Assembly (NCBI RefSeq): GCF_032911445.1
Contig: NZ_JAWJEJ010000001.1
Span: forward strand, 3,162,001-3,226,000
Length of the DNA stretch: 64,000 nucleotides
Source: Sphingomonas sp. HF-S4
Lineage (GTDB): Bacteria > Pseudomonadota > Alphaproteobacteria > Sphingomonadales > Sphingomonadaceae
Direction: 5' to 3'
The notes under the pieces are model-generated. The model was not told the DNA's origin and ran no database searches. It worked only from the letters and a program-made list of their open reading frames with translations. The position numbers and the translations under genes are program-made. Shown here piece after piece: positions 17,920 through 27,280 of the stretch (positions are counted from its first letter, which is position 1; each line of letters starts with the position of its first letter).

Positions 17920-18948
17920 ATGTCGGCAGCGTCGGATCTCTCGCGCCGGCTCGCGCGCAATGCCGAAGCCGTGTGCCGCCACTACCTCCCTGCCGGTCGT
18001 CGCGAGGGCCGCTACTGGATCGTGGGCGACGCGCTGGGCTCGGCCGGGCGCAGCCTTTATGTGCGCCTGAAGGGTCCAGATCATGGCCGCGGCGCCGCCG
18101 GCAAATGGACCGACGCCGCGACCGGTGCGCATGGCGACCTGCTCGACCTGCTGGCGCTCAACTGCGGCTATTGCCGGCTCGCCGACACGCTCGACGAGGC
18201 GCGGCGCTTTCTCGCAATGCCCGTGACTGAGGTTCCCGAAATTGTCGATGACGCGCCCGCGCCCATCGGTTCGCCCCGAGCGGCCCGGCGGCTGTTCGCG
18301 GCATCGCACCCGATCGGAGCGACGCTTGCCGAACGCTACCTGTTCTCCCGAAGTATCACCGGCGTTCGAACCGAGCGGTGGCTGCGCTTTCATGCCGCGT
18401 GCTGGTACCGCCCCGACCGCGACGATGTCGCATCCACGCCTGCCGCCATGCCCGCGCTCATCGCTGCCGTCACCGACGTCGACGGCGTGATCATAGGCGT
18501 CCATCGCACCTGGCTCGACAGCAGCGGCAGCGGCAAGGCGCGGGTGGCGGTCCCGCGCCGCGCCATGGGCAAGTTACTCGGGCATGGTGTCCGCTTTGGT
18601 GCCGCGGGCCCGGTCATGGTCGCCGGCGAAGGCATCGAGACCGTCCTGTCGCTGCGCATGGCGATGCCGCGCTTGCCTATGATCGCCGCCCTGTCGGCCG
18701 CGCACCTCGCCGCGATCCGCTTTCCCCCGCCTTTGCGCCGTCTCTATGTCGCACGCGAGGAGGATGGCGCCGGCCGCGCTGCCTTTGGCACGCTCGTGAC
18801 GCGGGCCACTGCGGCAGGCATCGAGCTCCTGCCGCTGGAGTCAGTGCTCGACGACTTCAACGCCGACCTGTGCGCATCCGGAACCGGGAAGCTCGCAGAA
18901 CGGCTGCGTCCCCAGTTGCGGACCGAGGATTATGCCGCGTTCCTTTGA
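17920..18948 (+). CDS. Toprim domain-containing primase-like protein
   Basis: 342 residues from the ATG at 17920, with GGGAGG about 7 nt upstream. The N-terminal part (CRHYLPAGRREGRYWIVGD, then KGPDHGRGAAGKWTDAATGAHG) is the DUF7146-type primase-helicase N-domain without Cys ligands. The C-terminal Toprim fold has the GEGIET glutamate motif and a VAREEDGAGRAAF motif. The usual D-x-D is E-x-D here. Such proteins are frequent next to ParB and DUF2493 genes in alphaproteobacterial ICEs and probably act in element replication or DNA processing. Confidence 0.85.
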   Translation: MSAASDLSRRLARNAEAVCRHYLPAGRREGRYWIVGDALGSAGRSLYVRLKGPDHGRGAAGKWTDAATGAHGDLLDLLALNCGYCRLADTLDEARRFLAMPVTEVPEIVDDAPAPIGSPRAARRLFAASHPIGATLAERYLFSRSITGVRTERWLRFHAACWYRPDRDDVASTPAAMPALIAAVTDVDGVIIGVHRTWLDSSGSGKARVAVPRRAMGKLLGHGVRFGAAGPVMVAGEGIETVLSLRMAMPRLPMIAALSAAHLAAIRFPPPLRRLYVAREEDGAGRAAFGTLVTRATAAGIELLPLESVLDDFNADLCASGTGKLAERLRPQLRTEDYAAFL

Positions 18949-19214
18949 CGGCGCAGTCGTCTCGACCTCACCGCCAAGGCCAGCCTTCGCAGCCGGAGTC
19001 CGCGCATTGGCCTTCCGAGAGGGCGACGGGTCGGCAAGCGGCGCGGGCGCGCAACGGCTGCGCTCGGCTATTTTCCGCCGCGGGCTTGAGCGCCCGCTTT
19101 GCATCGTGAGCCAAAATAGCCGGGCTTCGCCGTCCTCCGCTACGCTCCGGCCCCCCGGCGCTGCGGCGCCGGACGCTTCGCTGGAGGTGCGCGCCCGCGC
19201 CGCCCGCCGCCTCG
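18949..19214. other. intergenic region between Toprim and DUF2493 genes
   Basis: GC-rich sequence with several short inverted repeats (for example around GGCGCTGCGGCGCC at 19157-19170). No convincing gene on either strand; the open frames here lack any recognisable protein pattern. It ends in the nested stem-loop before the DUF2493 gene. Confidence 0.5.
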
Positions 19215-19248
19215 TGTCGCCGTGAAGGCCGCGAGTGCGCGGTCGACA
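19215..19248 (+). promoter_or_regulatory. nested stem-loop leader before the DUF2493 gene
   Basis: Outer stem TGTCG (19215-19219) with CGACA (19244-19248). Inner hairpin CCGCG (19229-19233), loop AGTG, CGCGG (19238-19242). The Shine-Dalgarno CGGAG follows 2 nt later and the ATG is at 19263. Same layout as the leaders at 14366 and 15686, with different sequence. Confidence 0.4.
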
Positions 19249-19262
19249 AGCGGAGACGACCC

Positions 19263-20186
19263 ATGACCCTCGATCGAACCAACGACGCGCCCGAGCAATC
19301 GCCGCTGGCAGACATGCTCCAGGAGCTCGAACTCTATGGACGCAGGCCCTTTGACGACGAGCTCGATCCGCGGCCTTTGCCCGAAGGACGCCTCGTCGAG
19401 GCCGCCGCTGCCGACAGCTTCGACGCGATGGTTGCCTGCCTCGCCGACACCAGGCTCGAGCCCGACATGGAAGACCTGCTCTGGGGGTTCACCAACGTCT
19501 TCCACCGCGCGGGCGAGCGGATCGAGCGCGAGCTCGACGCCAACGAGCACGCGCAGCGCCGCCTCCAGCGCGAGCAAGACGGCAGCGAGGTCAAGTCGGT
19601 CGAGCTCGAGACGTTGATCGCCGAAGGGCGCACCATGATCGAACGACGCGATGCCATGGAAGCATTCCGCGAAGCCTTTGCCGAGCAGTTCCGCCACTAT
19701 CTCCGCAAGGCCTGGCTGCCGCGCTCGGGCTCGATGCTCAACCGCCGTGCGATGACCGCCGCAGTGATCGAGAGCCGCGAATTCGTGAACGGCCGCCGCT
19801 GGACCGACAGTCAGTTGCTCCTTCCGCCGGGCGAGCGGATCTATGTCAGCGGCGGTGCCGACTACAACGACCATCACGAGATCTGGCGTATCCTCGACGA
19901 GGTCCACGCCCGCAATCCGCAGATGGTGCTGCTGCACGGCGCGTCGCGTACCGGTGCCGAACGCATCGCGGCCCTCTGGGCGGCGCAGCGCGATGTCCCG
20001 CAAGTCCCCTTCGCTCCGGACTTCACCAAGCACAGCCGGGCTGCCGCGCCGTTCAAGCGCAACGACAAGGTGCTGTCGATCATGCCGCGCGGCATCATCA
20101 TCTTCCCCGGTGGCGGCATCCAGGACAATCTGTTCGACAAGGCGCGCGCAGCGGGCATCGCCGTCATCGACCGGCGACGGCGCTGA
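19263..20186 (+). CDS. DUF2493 domain-containing protein
   Basis: 307 residues. The C-terminal half matches DUF2493: RIYVSGGADYNDHHEIWRIL, then VLLHGASRTGAERIAALWA. This is the Rossmann/SLOG-like fold of the YspA family, with a GxxxG-type nucleotide-binding region. The N-terminal half is helical and acidic (LADMLQELELYGRRPFDDE) and typical of the long ICE/plasmid version. The fold suggests binding of a nucleotide ligand; a biochemical role is not established. It is part of the conserved DUF932-ParB-Toprim-DUF2493 block. Confidence 0.85.
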   Translation: MTLDRTNDAPEQSPLADMLQELELYGRRPFDDELDPRPLPEGRLVEAAAADSFDAMVACLADTRLEPDMEDLLWGFTNVFHRAGERIERELDANEHAQRRLQREQDGSEVKSVELETLIAEGRTMIERRDAMEAFREAFAEQFRHYLRKAWLPRSGSMLNRRAMTAAVIESREFVNGRRWTDSQLLLPPGERIYVSGGADYNDHHEIWRILDEVHARNPQMVLLHGASRTGAERIAALWAAQRDVPQVPFAPDFTKHSRAAAPFKRNDKVLSIMPRGIIIFPGGGIQDNLFDKARAAGIAVIDRRRR

Positions 20187-20372
20187 TCGCTGCCGCCGAT
20201 CCCGGCGCGTGAGCGGGCGGGCCAGCCTTTGGACCCGCGCCGCCGGACCGCAACGCGGCATGCTGCCGCGTCCTTCACTTCGTTCCGGCCCGCCGGTGCG
20301 GTCCGCCTCGTGGCGCGGGTCCGGCTTGGTCCCTGCCGCCCGCTTCCGGCCGGCAAGAGACGGAGATCGATC

Positions 20373-20570
20373 ATGACATCTGAGCTGATCCGCCTGCGCC
20401 GCGCCCTCGACTGCATGCCCGAGGCGGACCGCCGCGTGTTCGAACTCGCCAGGTTCGACGCACTCGATTACCTCGAGATCGCCGACAGGCTCTGCCTGAC
20501 CGTGCAACAGGTCGAGGACCGCATGGCAAGCGCGATCCGGCATTTGGCCGATTATGATCAGGCGCGTTGA
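20373..20570 (+). CDS. small sigma-70 region 4-like DNA-binding protein
   Basis: 65 residues from the ATG at 20373, with CGGAG upstream. The whole protein is a sigma-factor region-4-like helix-turn-helix: MPEADRRVFELARFDALDYLEIADRL resembles the acidic-residue helix and first HTH helix (contiguous residues 14-39), and LTVQQVEDRMASAIRHLA the recognition helix. It lacks region 2, so it is likely a regulator derived from an ECF sigma factor. Small proteins like this are common in this position of alphaproteobacterial ICEs. Confidence 0.75.
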   Translation: MTSELIRLRRALDCMPEADRRVFELARFDALDYLEIADRLCLTVQQVEDRMASAIRHLADYDQAR

Positions 20571-20601
20571 GCATGGCCGCGCCGCCCGCTAGGCTTTGAC
20601 C

Positions 20602-21522
20602 ATGCGTGTCGACCTCGACCATCTCCCCGAAGCCCAGCAGGCCGAACTGGCGCGCGTGCGCCAGACGCTGATGGACGAGTTCGCCAACGCGATCTCGACC
20701 TCCACGCAGCCGTGGAAGAAGAACGGCAAGATCCTCAAGATCATTCTGTTCGGCAGCTATGCGCGCGACGACTGGGTCGACGAGCCCGAGAACGGCTATC
20801 AGTCGGACTTCGACCTGCTCGTGATCGTCAGCCACGAGGACCTGACTGACGTCGCTGGCTATTGGTACATCGCCGAGGACAAGATCCAGCACGACCCCGC
20901 CGTGCAGAGGCCCGTCAATATCATCGTCCACACGCTCGACGAGGTGAACAAAGCGCTCCAGCGGGGTGAGTATTTCTGGGTCGATATCGTGCGGGATGGG
21001 GTGGTGCTGTACGAGCTCCCCAACCACGCGCTTGCAACGCCTAAGCCTCTTACCGCCTTGGACGCCTATTCAATGGCGTCTCGATACTACAACGAACAAC
21101 TTACGTCGGTCGATGAGTGGATCGAATTGGCTTCCGTCGCGATCGCTAAAGGCGATGTGGGTAGTTGGCGTAAGAAGGCAGCCTTCAATCTTCATCAAGC
21201 AACTGAAACCAGCTACGCGTGCTTTCTATTGGTTTGGACGCTGTACTTCCCGCGTTCTCATAATATCAAATTTCTTCGATCCCTCGCCGAGGACAAGGAA
21301 TCGAGACTTATCGATCCGTGGCCGCGGGAGACCCGCGCTGATCGTCGGCGATTTGAGCTCCTCAAGCGCGCCTATGTCGAAGCCCGCTACTCGCCAAGCT
21401 ACGAAATTGGTGTGGACGACTTGGATGCGCTTTCATCAGCAGTGACGCGGCTTCGAAATGTCGTTGAGCACCTTTGTATTGAGCGGCTCGAAGGGCTGAA
21501 GTTCGATGTGCATCCTCACTGA
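20602..21522 (+). CDS. fused nucleotidyltransferase (MNT) - HEPN protein
   Basis: 306 residues from the ATG at 20602 (a TTG 6 nt upstream is in frame). N-terminal minimal nucleotidyltransferase: LFGSYARDD (residues 49-57) and the SDFDLL metal-binding acidic pair (Asp69, Asp71). C-terminal HEPN domain with R-x4-H (RNVVEH, residues 285-290), the RNase motif. In paired MNT/HEPN toxin-antitoxin systems MNT AMPylates HEPN; here both lie in one chain. GC content falls sharply after about 21030, near the domain boundary. Role in RNA-targeting defence is inferred. Confidence 0.85.
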   Translation: MRVDLDHLPEAQQAELARVRQTLMDEFANAISTSTQPWKKNGKILKIILFGSYARDDWVDEPENGYQSDFDLLVIVSHEDLTDVAGYWYIAEDKIQHDPAVQRPVNIIVHTLDEVNKALQRGEYFWVDIVRDGVVLYELPNHALATPKPLTALDAYSMASRYYNEQLTSVDEWIELASVAIAKGDVGSWRKKAAFNLHQATETSYACFLLVWTLYFPRSHNIKFLRSLAEDKESRLIDPWPRETRADRRRFELLKRAYVEARYSPSYEIGVDDLDALSSAVTRLRNVVEHLCIERLEGLKFDVHPH

Positions 21523-21766
21523 CGTTGCCTCTACCAGTGCGAACCGTGGCAGCTATGCGCCTTAAACCCAGTCATTCCGCAGCCAAATGAGGATGGCCAG
21601 AACCTGCCATTTTTCCGGTCACAACAGAATGGCTTCCACAAAAGGGAATGCGGTACTTGAGCTCCGGCCAGCGCGGTGAGAGCGGGAAGTCGTCAGTCTC
21701 GCGATTGAGCGGGAAACGCCCGGCGTGGCATCAAGAGCCAAGTACGCTCCGGCAATCCTGCTGGAT

Positions 21767-22837
21767 TTAGTGGACGAGGCCCGCCGTCTTCAGAGCATCG
21801 ATGGCGATCACGATGATGCGGTCGTCGAACAGCTTCAGCTTCCGCTCGGCCGATGCTTGGCCCCCTGGCCAGCTCGCCAGCGCAGCCCGGATCGGTTCGA
21901 CATTCGCCTCGACACCCATCTGGCAGAGCCAGTCGACAGTCGCGAGCAACTCCATACCTAGTGGAGACTCGAACCCGTCGATAAGGTCGGAGGTCGCTTG
22001 CACAGCCGACCAATGGGTTTTCCCCTCCGTCTTCATGTACAAGGTGACAGCCTCACGGCGCGCTTCGTCGAACCGGATCGCTTCAAACGGACCCGCATCC
22101 GCCAGCCGCTTGTCGCTGTGCAGGTAACTTCCGTCCAGCCCGTTCAACATATGACGCATCTTCTCGGAGTAGGGGCCGTAGCGATTGGCCCCAAACTCGA
22201 ATTCGAAGGGTGGCAGACCAAGCTTGCCGCTGAACCGCTCAAGGAAATATCCGAGCTTCTGTACTTCGAGCAGCGAGCATTCGATGCCCAAGATGGCGTA
22301 TCGCCGCACCAGCTCCGCGATCGCCGCGCGCGCCGGCGTCAATTTCTCGACGCCGCTTCGCTTTGCGACATTTTGATATTGCCGGGTCGGCTCGTAGATC
22401 AGCACCGACACGGCATCGAGCTTGCCGAGCTTCTCGGCCATCAACGCGCGTACCTCATTCCAGTCGAGCCCACCATTGCCGGCACCGAGCGGCGGCAGTG
22501 CGATCGAGCGGACCTTATTCTCGGAAATGAACTGGAGAAGGTCTTCCAGCCCTTGCTCAATCCATTCGATCCGTGACGGATATCGCCAATGAGCCTTGGT
22601 GGGGAAGTTCACGATCCACTTCGGGCCGATAAAAGCGTCGCGGCGAGTTACGAACATTTTGCCGACATGCAGGCTCTTGGCGCGCGCGGCAGCCTCATAC
22701 TCCTTGAAGTTCTCCGGGTATGCCTCTTTGAACATAAGCGCGACGCCCTTGCCCATCACGCCAACTGTGTTGACGGTGTTGACCAGCGCCTCAGCCTCGG
22801 CATCGAGGAGGTTTCCTTGCGTGAAGGTGATTGTCAT
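21767..22837 (-). CDS. darG: DarG, DNA ADP-ribosylglycohydrolase antitoxin
   Basis: 356 residues. The N-terminal macrodomain has GNLLDAEAEALVNTVNTVG, GVMGKGVALMFKEAYP, the catalytic-lysine segment NFPTKAHWR (Lys81), and PPLGAGNGGLDW. It removes ADP-ribose from thymidines. The C-terminal half (RYAILGIECSLLEVQKLGYF, then FGANRYGPYSEKMRHML) is the DarG C-domain that binds DarT directly. The ATG at 22837 overlaps the darT stop (ATGA); the toxin gene comes first. Lower GC than the backbone. Confidence 0.94.
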   Translation of the reverse strand: MTITFTQGNLLDAEAEALVNTVNTVGVMGKGVALMFKEAYPENFKEYEAAARAKSLHVGKMFVTRRDAFIGPKWIVNFPTKAHWRYPSRIEWIEQGLEDLLQFISENKVRSIALPPLGAGNGGLDWNEVRALMAEKLGKLDAVSVLIYEPTRQYQNVAKRSGVEKLTPARAAIAELVRRYAILGIECSLLEVQKLGYFLERFSGKLGLPPFEFEFGANRYGPYSEKMRHMLNGLDGSYLHSDKRLADAGPFEAIRFDEARREAVTLYMKTEGKTHWSAVQATSDLIDGFESPLGMELLATVDWLCQMGVEANVEPIRAALASWPGGQASAERKLKLFDDRIIVIAIDALKTAGLVH

Positions 22838-23466
22838 AGGTACCAACTGTTCCGAGCGCGGACTTTGACATCGGCATGACGAGCGGCTGCGAGTTCCTCG
22901 ACCCAGTCGCGCATGGCGGCATCATAGCAGACTATGCCAACAAGGGCATGCACGGGCACGTGCTTGTAGACCAGTGCCTCGGCCTGATATTTCTCGAATT
23001 TGTCGATGTCGTCTTTCCTGAAATCTCGTGCCTGCAACACAGGCCAGATAATCCAGTCCAGATCACCGAGGTCGTCGGAAAATTGCGCCGTCTTCAGATA
23101 TGCGTGTCGATCGCTGAACACGAAATCGACGCTCTGCTTCCGCAGCGTCCTCAGAGATGAAACGAGGATGACGATGTCTCGCAGCGGCTTTTGAGGGACA
23201 CCGTATCCCGTCTTGATGTTGTACAACATCGGCGAATAAGGCGTGAAGTAGAACGGTACGTAGTCGGCGAGCGTGCCGCCCGGGCCGCAAGGGACCTTCC
23301 GCGTCGTTCGCTTGTGAATTAGTTCCTGATTGCCGATTTCAACGTAGCGGGCTCCATCGGTCGTGCTTCGGCAATGACAGCCGTCGCTCAGCACCTTGCC
23401 GATATTATCTTTGTGAACGATCCGGAAGATGAGTGCCTTTTCGGGATTGAGTAGGTCGCTTGACAT
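22834..23466 (-). CDS. darT: DarT, DNA ADP-ribosyltransferase toxin
   Basis: 210 residues from the ATG at 23466; upstream frame sequence has no family similarity. DarT modifies thymidine bases in single-stranded DNA using NAD, stalling replication; it also acts in phage defence. Seen here: HIVHKDNIGKVL-like N-terminus (FRIVHKDNIGKVLSDG), HKRTTRK with Arg53, FYFTPYSPMLYNI, FSDRHAY with His121, and YQAEALVYKHV with the catalytic Glu163. All the family's NAD-binding and catalytic positions are present, so it should be active. Confidence 0.94.
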   Translation of the reverse strand: MSSDLLNPEKALIFRIVHKDNIGKVLSDGCHCRSTTDGARYVEIGNQELIHKRTTRKVPCGPGGTLADYVPFYFTPYSPMLYNIKTGYGVPQKPLRDIVILVSSLRTLRKQSVDFVFSDRHAYLKTAQFSDDLGDLDWIIWPVLQARDFRKDDIDKFEKYQAEALVYKHVPVHALVGIVCYDAAMRDWVEELAAARHADVKVRARNSWYL

Positions 23467-23570
23467 GCAGCACCGCTTAGCGCTGGCCCACCCGCGCCGC
23501 AACTGACGTGGCCGCCGCCACGCTGCGGCGGCATGAAGCGGCGCGTGTAGAGAAGAAGTCGGCATTGTGG

Positions 23571-24272
23571 TCATGACAGCCAGAGATGCCAGATCGCGAT
23601 TGGGCCGGGGCCAGTGGTGCTACCGAGATAGGCGAAGTTCCGGGTGTGACGAGATCTGGCAAGGTCCGCACCATTTGAGCCGATCGGCTGCGGCATGTCT
23701 TCGATCGCGTATTTCGGCTTTTTCAGGCTCTTCGCCTTGGTCAGGAACGGGCTCAACACTCCGGTTGTCGTCGCTCCATCCCGAACGTACGCAAGCATGA
23801 ACGCTTCGCCACAGCCCCAAGCGTATTCGCCGTCAATGAAGCGTTGGAGGCCCTTGGAACAATAGAGACCAATGGTCTTTTTGGCCGGTGCATCAATGAT
23901 CTTTGCTTCTACGACTAGCGGGAAATTACGGTTCCGGTTCGTAAGCCAGAGCGAGAGATCGGGACGCTTTTCGATTCTCCCTCCCGAATAGCTCGGTGTC
24001 TCGGCTCCACGCGCCGCGCACAGCACCAGCTGCCCCCATAGAGGGTCGTCATCGATCATCGCGTTGAGTCTCGCTTGAAGGAGCGCCGTGACCTCCCCCT
24101 CGCTGCCGGACGTCAGTGTCTTCGGCGCCTGAGTCGCCACCGCCGCGAAGGCAATACGCAGGCGTTCGGCGATAATCTCGAGATGTACGCTTTGCAGCGC
24201 GGCGAGCGGCAAGGTGACGCCTCTCGTCAGCGCGTCAATCTGATCGGGCCGTGCGTGCAACGCCTGGCTCAT
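23571..24272 (-). CDS. PD-(D/E)XK nuclease-like protein paired with the DNA methylase
   Basis: 233 residues from the ATG at 24272, which overlaps the methylase stop (ATGA). A PD-(D/E)XK-type pattern is visible: SEGE (Glu58/Glu60), RPDLSLWL (Asp105), and VVEAK (Glu122, Lys124), with an YCSKGLQRFIDGEYAW helix after. No known restriction-enzyme name can be given. Its strict coupling to the N6-methylase argues that it is the cleavage subunit of a restriction system, a conclusion drawn from context and motif. Confidence 0.7.
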   Translation of the reverse strand: MSQALHARPDQIDALTRGVTLPLAALQSVHLEIIAERLRIAFAAVATQAPKTLTSGSEGEVTALLQARLNAMIDDDPLWGQLVLCAARGAETPSYSGGRIEKRPDLSLWLTNRNRNFPLVVEAKIIDAPAKKTIGLYCSKGLQRFIDGEYAWGCGEAFMLAYVRDGATTTGVLSPFLTKAKSLKKPKYAIEDMPQPIGSNGADLARSRHTRNFAYLGSTTGPGPIAIWHLWLS

Positions 24273-27200
24273 CCCTCGACTCTGCCCTGCAGCAGGTCGA
24301 GATGGGACCAACCGATCCGCTGGGCGAGCAGTCTGGCCTGGGTTACGCTCCAATAGCGGCGCTGCGCAAGGCGCCCGATGCGCAGCCCCGAGGTTTGCCT
24401 CAAGAGTATCTCCGTCGCCGCTGCGTGATCGGCGACCTGCAACAGACCCTCCCAGCCGATGCTGGACTCTTCGTGATCATCGCCGACACTGATTTCCAAT
24501 GCCTGCCATGGGGATGTCGCCGGCTGCGACACGGCGCGGACTTGGACCGACGTACCGAACCGGTCGGTCCAAGGACGTAATTCGCCGAGCAGGATGTCGC
24601 AAAAGAGTGACTGTTCATCGGTCGATGGCGGCCGCTCGGCCTCGCGCCGGTTCGTCGAAAATGGTAAGTTGAACTCGAGCGTGTCGGAGATCACCTGGAG
24701 GTCACGCTCGCTCAGCCCGTAAAGCTCGGCGACCCAGTCATCGACCGCGTCCCAGCTGCACAGCCCCGCGCTCAGGTCCGTGTAGAGAGCGCGGACTTCT
24801 TCTCGCTGCGTGGACGTAAGGTCACGATATTCAGGCAGTGGCACGTGATCGACGATGACCTTCTCGACGACCTCTCGCTCAAAGCCGAATTCGCCGCTCG
24901 TCACTAGCGCGAACCAGGTCACCAACCGGCTACCGAGCACTAGCGCCAGATAGTGGGTGAGCTCCGTCGCATCGGCGCAATCAGGCGGGCTATAGCCGTA
25001 GAAGGTCTCGTTGAAGATCGCGTCAGTCGTCGAGATGGCAACGCCTATCCTCCCCGAGCTGACCGGCGGAGACTTGTGGACGACAACCAGTGGGCCGTTG
25101 AACAGCTCGCGCGCGCGCAGCCGGTGGACCCGCTGATGCGAGAACGGCTTGAGCTGCTGCGCGTCGATCATAATCGGCGTGAACGTGCCCGCTGTTATTT
25201 CCGGCAGCCCGTGAAGCGATGAGGCGTCGTAACCAGGCAGTCCGTCGCCGCCGCGGACCGGCCTACTGCTCGGGCGTAGCCGCTGGTATCCATTGCCACT
25301 TCCTCGCAGATTTCGACCATCTACGAGGCCGAAAGTCTCGCGCCAGAATGTCTCCAGCGTCCTGTGACCCTGGCTGCGGATGCGCCGCAGAATACCGAGG
25401 TCGGCCTTGCTGCCGCGGAACAGGATTTTCAGCACCTCGGGTGTCTCGGCGAGCTCGTGGACGGAGACGATTTCCGCATTAATGGCGTCGACCCTCATCA
25501 CGCCGCTGGCGTTAAGCGACCGTTCCACCCTCGGGCTGATGAGGCGGAAGCCCCCGCTCGACGATGGTAGGCGGTTGGTCGCGATCAGGAGGCAGAAAGG
25601 CGCCGCGATCTCTGGCCAGACCTTCGTCTGGCGCAAATCGGTACCATTAATGATCGAAGTGACATCAAGTGCTTGAAACAGCGCCAGCCGCGCCTCATCC
25701 ATCCCATCACCCTGCTGAAAGAGCAGGCGGGCGTGAAGCGCGAAAGAAATCTGCCCACCGGGCTTCGCCCATTCCATCGCCCGCCAGACGAACGGGAGAT
25801 CGAGGACTTCGTTGGGGACAGGGGCCGACCCGATGACCTCTCGCGATTTTGCGATCTGCGAGACGGTCGTGGTAACGAGGTTCCAATCGCGGAGGCCGGT
25901 GCCGCTCGACCAAGGGGGGTTACCCACGACGAGATCGTAGGCGCTGTTATGTTCGTTGCCGACGAGGGGGCCTAAACTGCCCAAGTCTCCGCCGATCCCC
26001 TCATGCGTGTTGAGCAGCCGCAGCACGGTTCCGCGCAACTCCTTAAACCGGAGTTTCTCTGCAGGGCGGGGATCGGGATCGAGTTCAATCGAGATCAGAT
26101 ACAGTCCGAGTTCCGCGAACCGCAGCGCGGCCTCGTCAATGTCGAACCCGCATACTTGATGATAAAGGATATTGCGCAGCGTCGCGGTATCCGGGCGCAC
26201 GCCGGTCATTCGCCAATGCGCTGCGACCAGCTCTCGGAAAGCCGTCAGCAGGAAGACTCCAGCACCGGCCGCCGGGTCGAGGATTCGGGACGCACGCACC
26301 GGCTCCTGCCGGTTCAGCGCGCGAAACGAGGCGCGCACGAGCAGGTCGGCGATTGGACGCGGCGTATAGAAGCCGCCTTGACGGCGCTGCCGTGCCGGAG
26401 CGTGATTGCGCAGATAAAGCTCATAAGCTTGGCTGAGCACGCCGACGGGAATGTGCGCGAAATCAAGATTGTCCCAGCGCTCTTCCCAGCCGAGGAACAA
26501 CTGATCGCCATTTGCTCGCCGCAGCACGTTACCAAGCACATGGCAGCTTGCCCTGTCCAAGCGTGCGAATAGACCTTCGCTGAGCGGAAGTAGGTCGCCG
26601 TTGAACGTGTCGTCGAGCCAAGTCGATGTAGCTTTGGCGCGGTCGGCATCATCGAAAAGGGAGGCGGCTGCGCTTGCCATCCTCGAGGGCAACAGACCTC
26701 GATCCGCCATGAAGCGCGTGAACAGGGCCCGTCCCACCAACGAAATCGCATCTTCATCCGCGATGCGGTGCTTCGAAATCAGGGTGTCTATCGAGCCCGT
26801 CAGAAGATTAAGGACGACGTCAGAGATCCAATCGGTCTTCTTCCGCTCGGCGTCGGGACGCTTATTGGCCAATTGCGCGAAGGTGGTGCCGCGGGCCTGC
26901 GTGGACGGGTCGAGTTCGACACGCGCTTGTTCCGGCGCCTTGCTGTCGAGTGCCAGATGATACACGAGCAGTTGGCCCGGTCCGACGAGGCCCACATAGG
27001 GCGCATCGCCGCGCATGGCGAGGAGGCGCCGGATGCGATGCAATTGCTCGTCATTTGCCACGTCGTCGGCATCGATGAGGAAGATCAGTGGGGCGTCCTG
27101 CCACTCGTAAACAGCCGCGATATTCGCCAGCACGTCATCACCTGCCGCGCGCGCCGAGAGCAACGTCGCATAAGGTAGCAAGCCAGGTCCATCGGCGTCG

Positions 27201-27280
27201 AACAAGCGCAGATCGTCGGCCTGCGCGCCGAACGGCAGGAGATTGTCGACAAGCGCGGGCCGGCCACCGGGGGAGCTCAC
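24269..27280 (-). CDS. large N6-adenine DNA methyltransferase
   Basis: 1003 residues. A helical N-terminal region (1-300) precedes the methylase core: QGGFYTPRPIADLLVR, the AdoMet motif ILDPAAGAGVFLLTAF (residues 333-348) and the catalytic NPPW at 454-457. The C-terminal 400 residues look like a target-recognition region (LVVVHKSPPVSSGRIGVAIS, then FYGYSP). It has the layout of Type IIG/Type I-like methylases but no nuclease motif inside; the PD-(D/E)XK protein is a separate downstream gene. The start overlaps the HTH gene (ATGA), so the three form one operon. Confidence 0.88.
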   Translation of the reverse strand: MSSPGGRPALVDNLLPFGAQADDLRLFDADGPGLLPYATLLSARAAGDDVLANIAAVYEWQDAPLIFLIDADDVANDEQLHRIRRLLAMRGDAPYVGLVGPGQLLVYHLALDSKAPEQARVELDPSTQARGTTFAQLANKRPDAERKKTDWISDVVLNLLTGSIDTLISKHRIADEDAISLVGRALFTRFMADRGLLPSRMASAAASLFDDADRAKATSTWLDDTFNGDLLPLSEGLFARLDRASCHVLGNVLRRANGDQLFLGWEERWDNLDFAHIPVGVLSQAYELYLRNHAPARQRRQGGFYTPRPIADLLVRASFRALNRQEPVRASRILDPAAGAGVFLLTAFRELVAAHWRMTGVRPDTATLRNILYHQVCGFDIDEAALRFAELGLYLISIELDPDPRPAEKLRFKELRGTVLRLLNTHEGIGGDLGSLGPLVGNEHNSAYDLVVGNPPWSSGTGLRDWNLVTTTVSQIAKSREVIGSAPVPNEVLDLPFVWRAMEWAKPGGQISFALHARLLFQQGDGMDEARLALFQALDVTSIINGTDLRQTKVWPEIAAPFCLLIATNRLPSSSGGFRLISPRVERSLNASGVMRVDAINAEIVSVHELAETPEVLKILFRGSKADLGILRRIRSQGHRTLETFWRETFGLVDGRNLRGSGNGYQRLRPSSRPVRGGDGLPGYDASSLHGLPEITAGTFTPIMIDAQQLKPFSHQRVHRLRARELFNGPLVVVHKSPPVSSGRIGVAISTTDAIFNETFYGYSPPDCADATELTHYLALVLGSRLVTWFALVTSGEFGFEREVVEKVIVDHVPLPEYRDLTSTQREEVRALYTDLSAGLCSWDAVDDWVAELYGLSERDLQVISDTLEFNLPFSTNRREAERPPSTDEQSLFCDILLGELRPWTDRFGTSVQVRAVSQPATSPWQALEISVGDDHEESSIGWEGLLQVADHAAATEILLRQTSGLRIGRLAQRRYWSVTQARLLAQRIGWSHLDLLQGRVEG

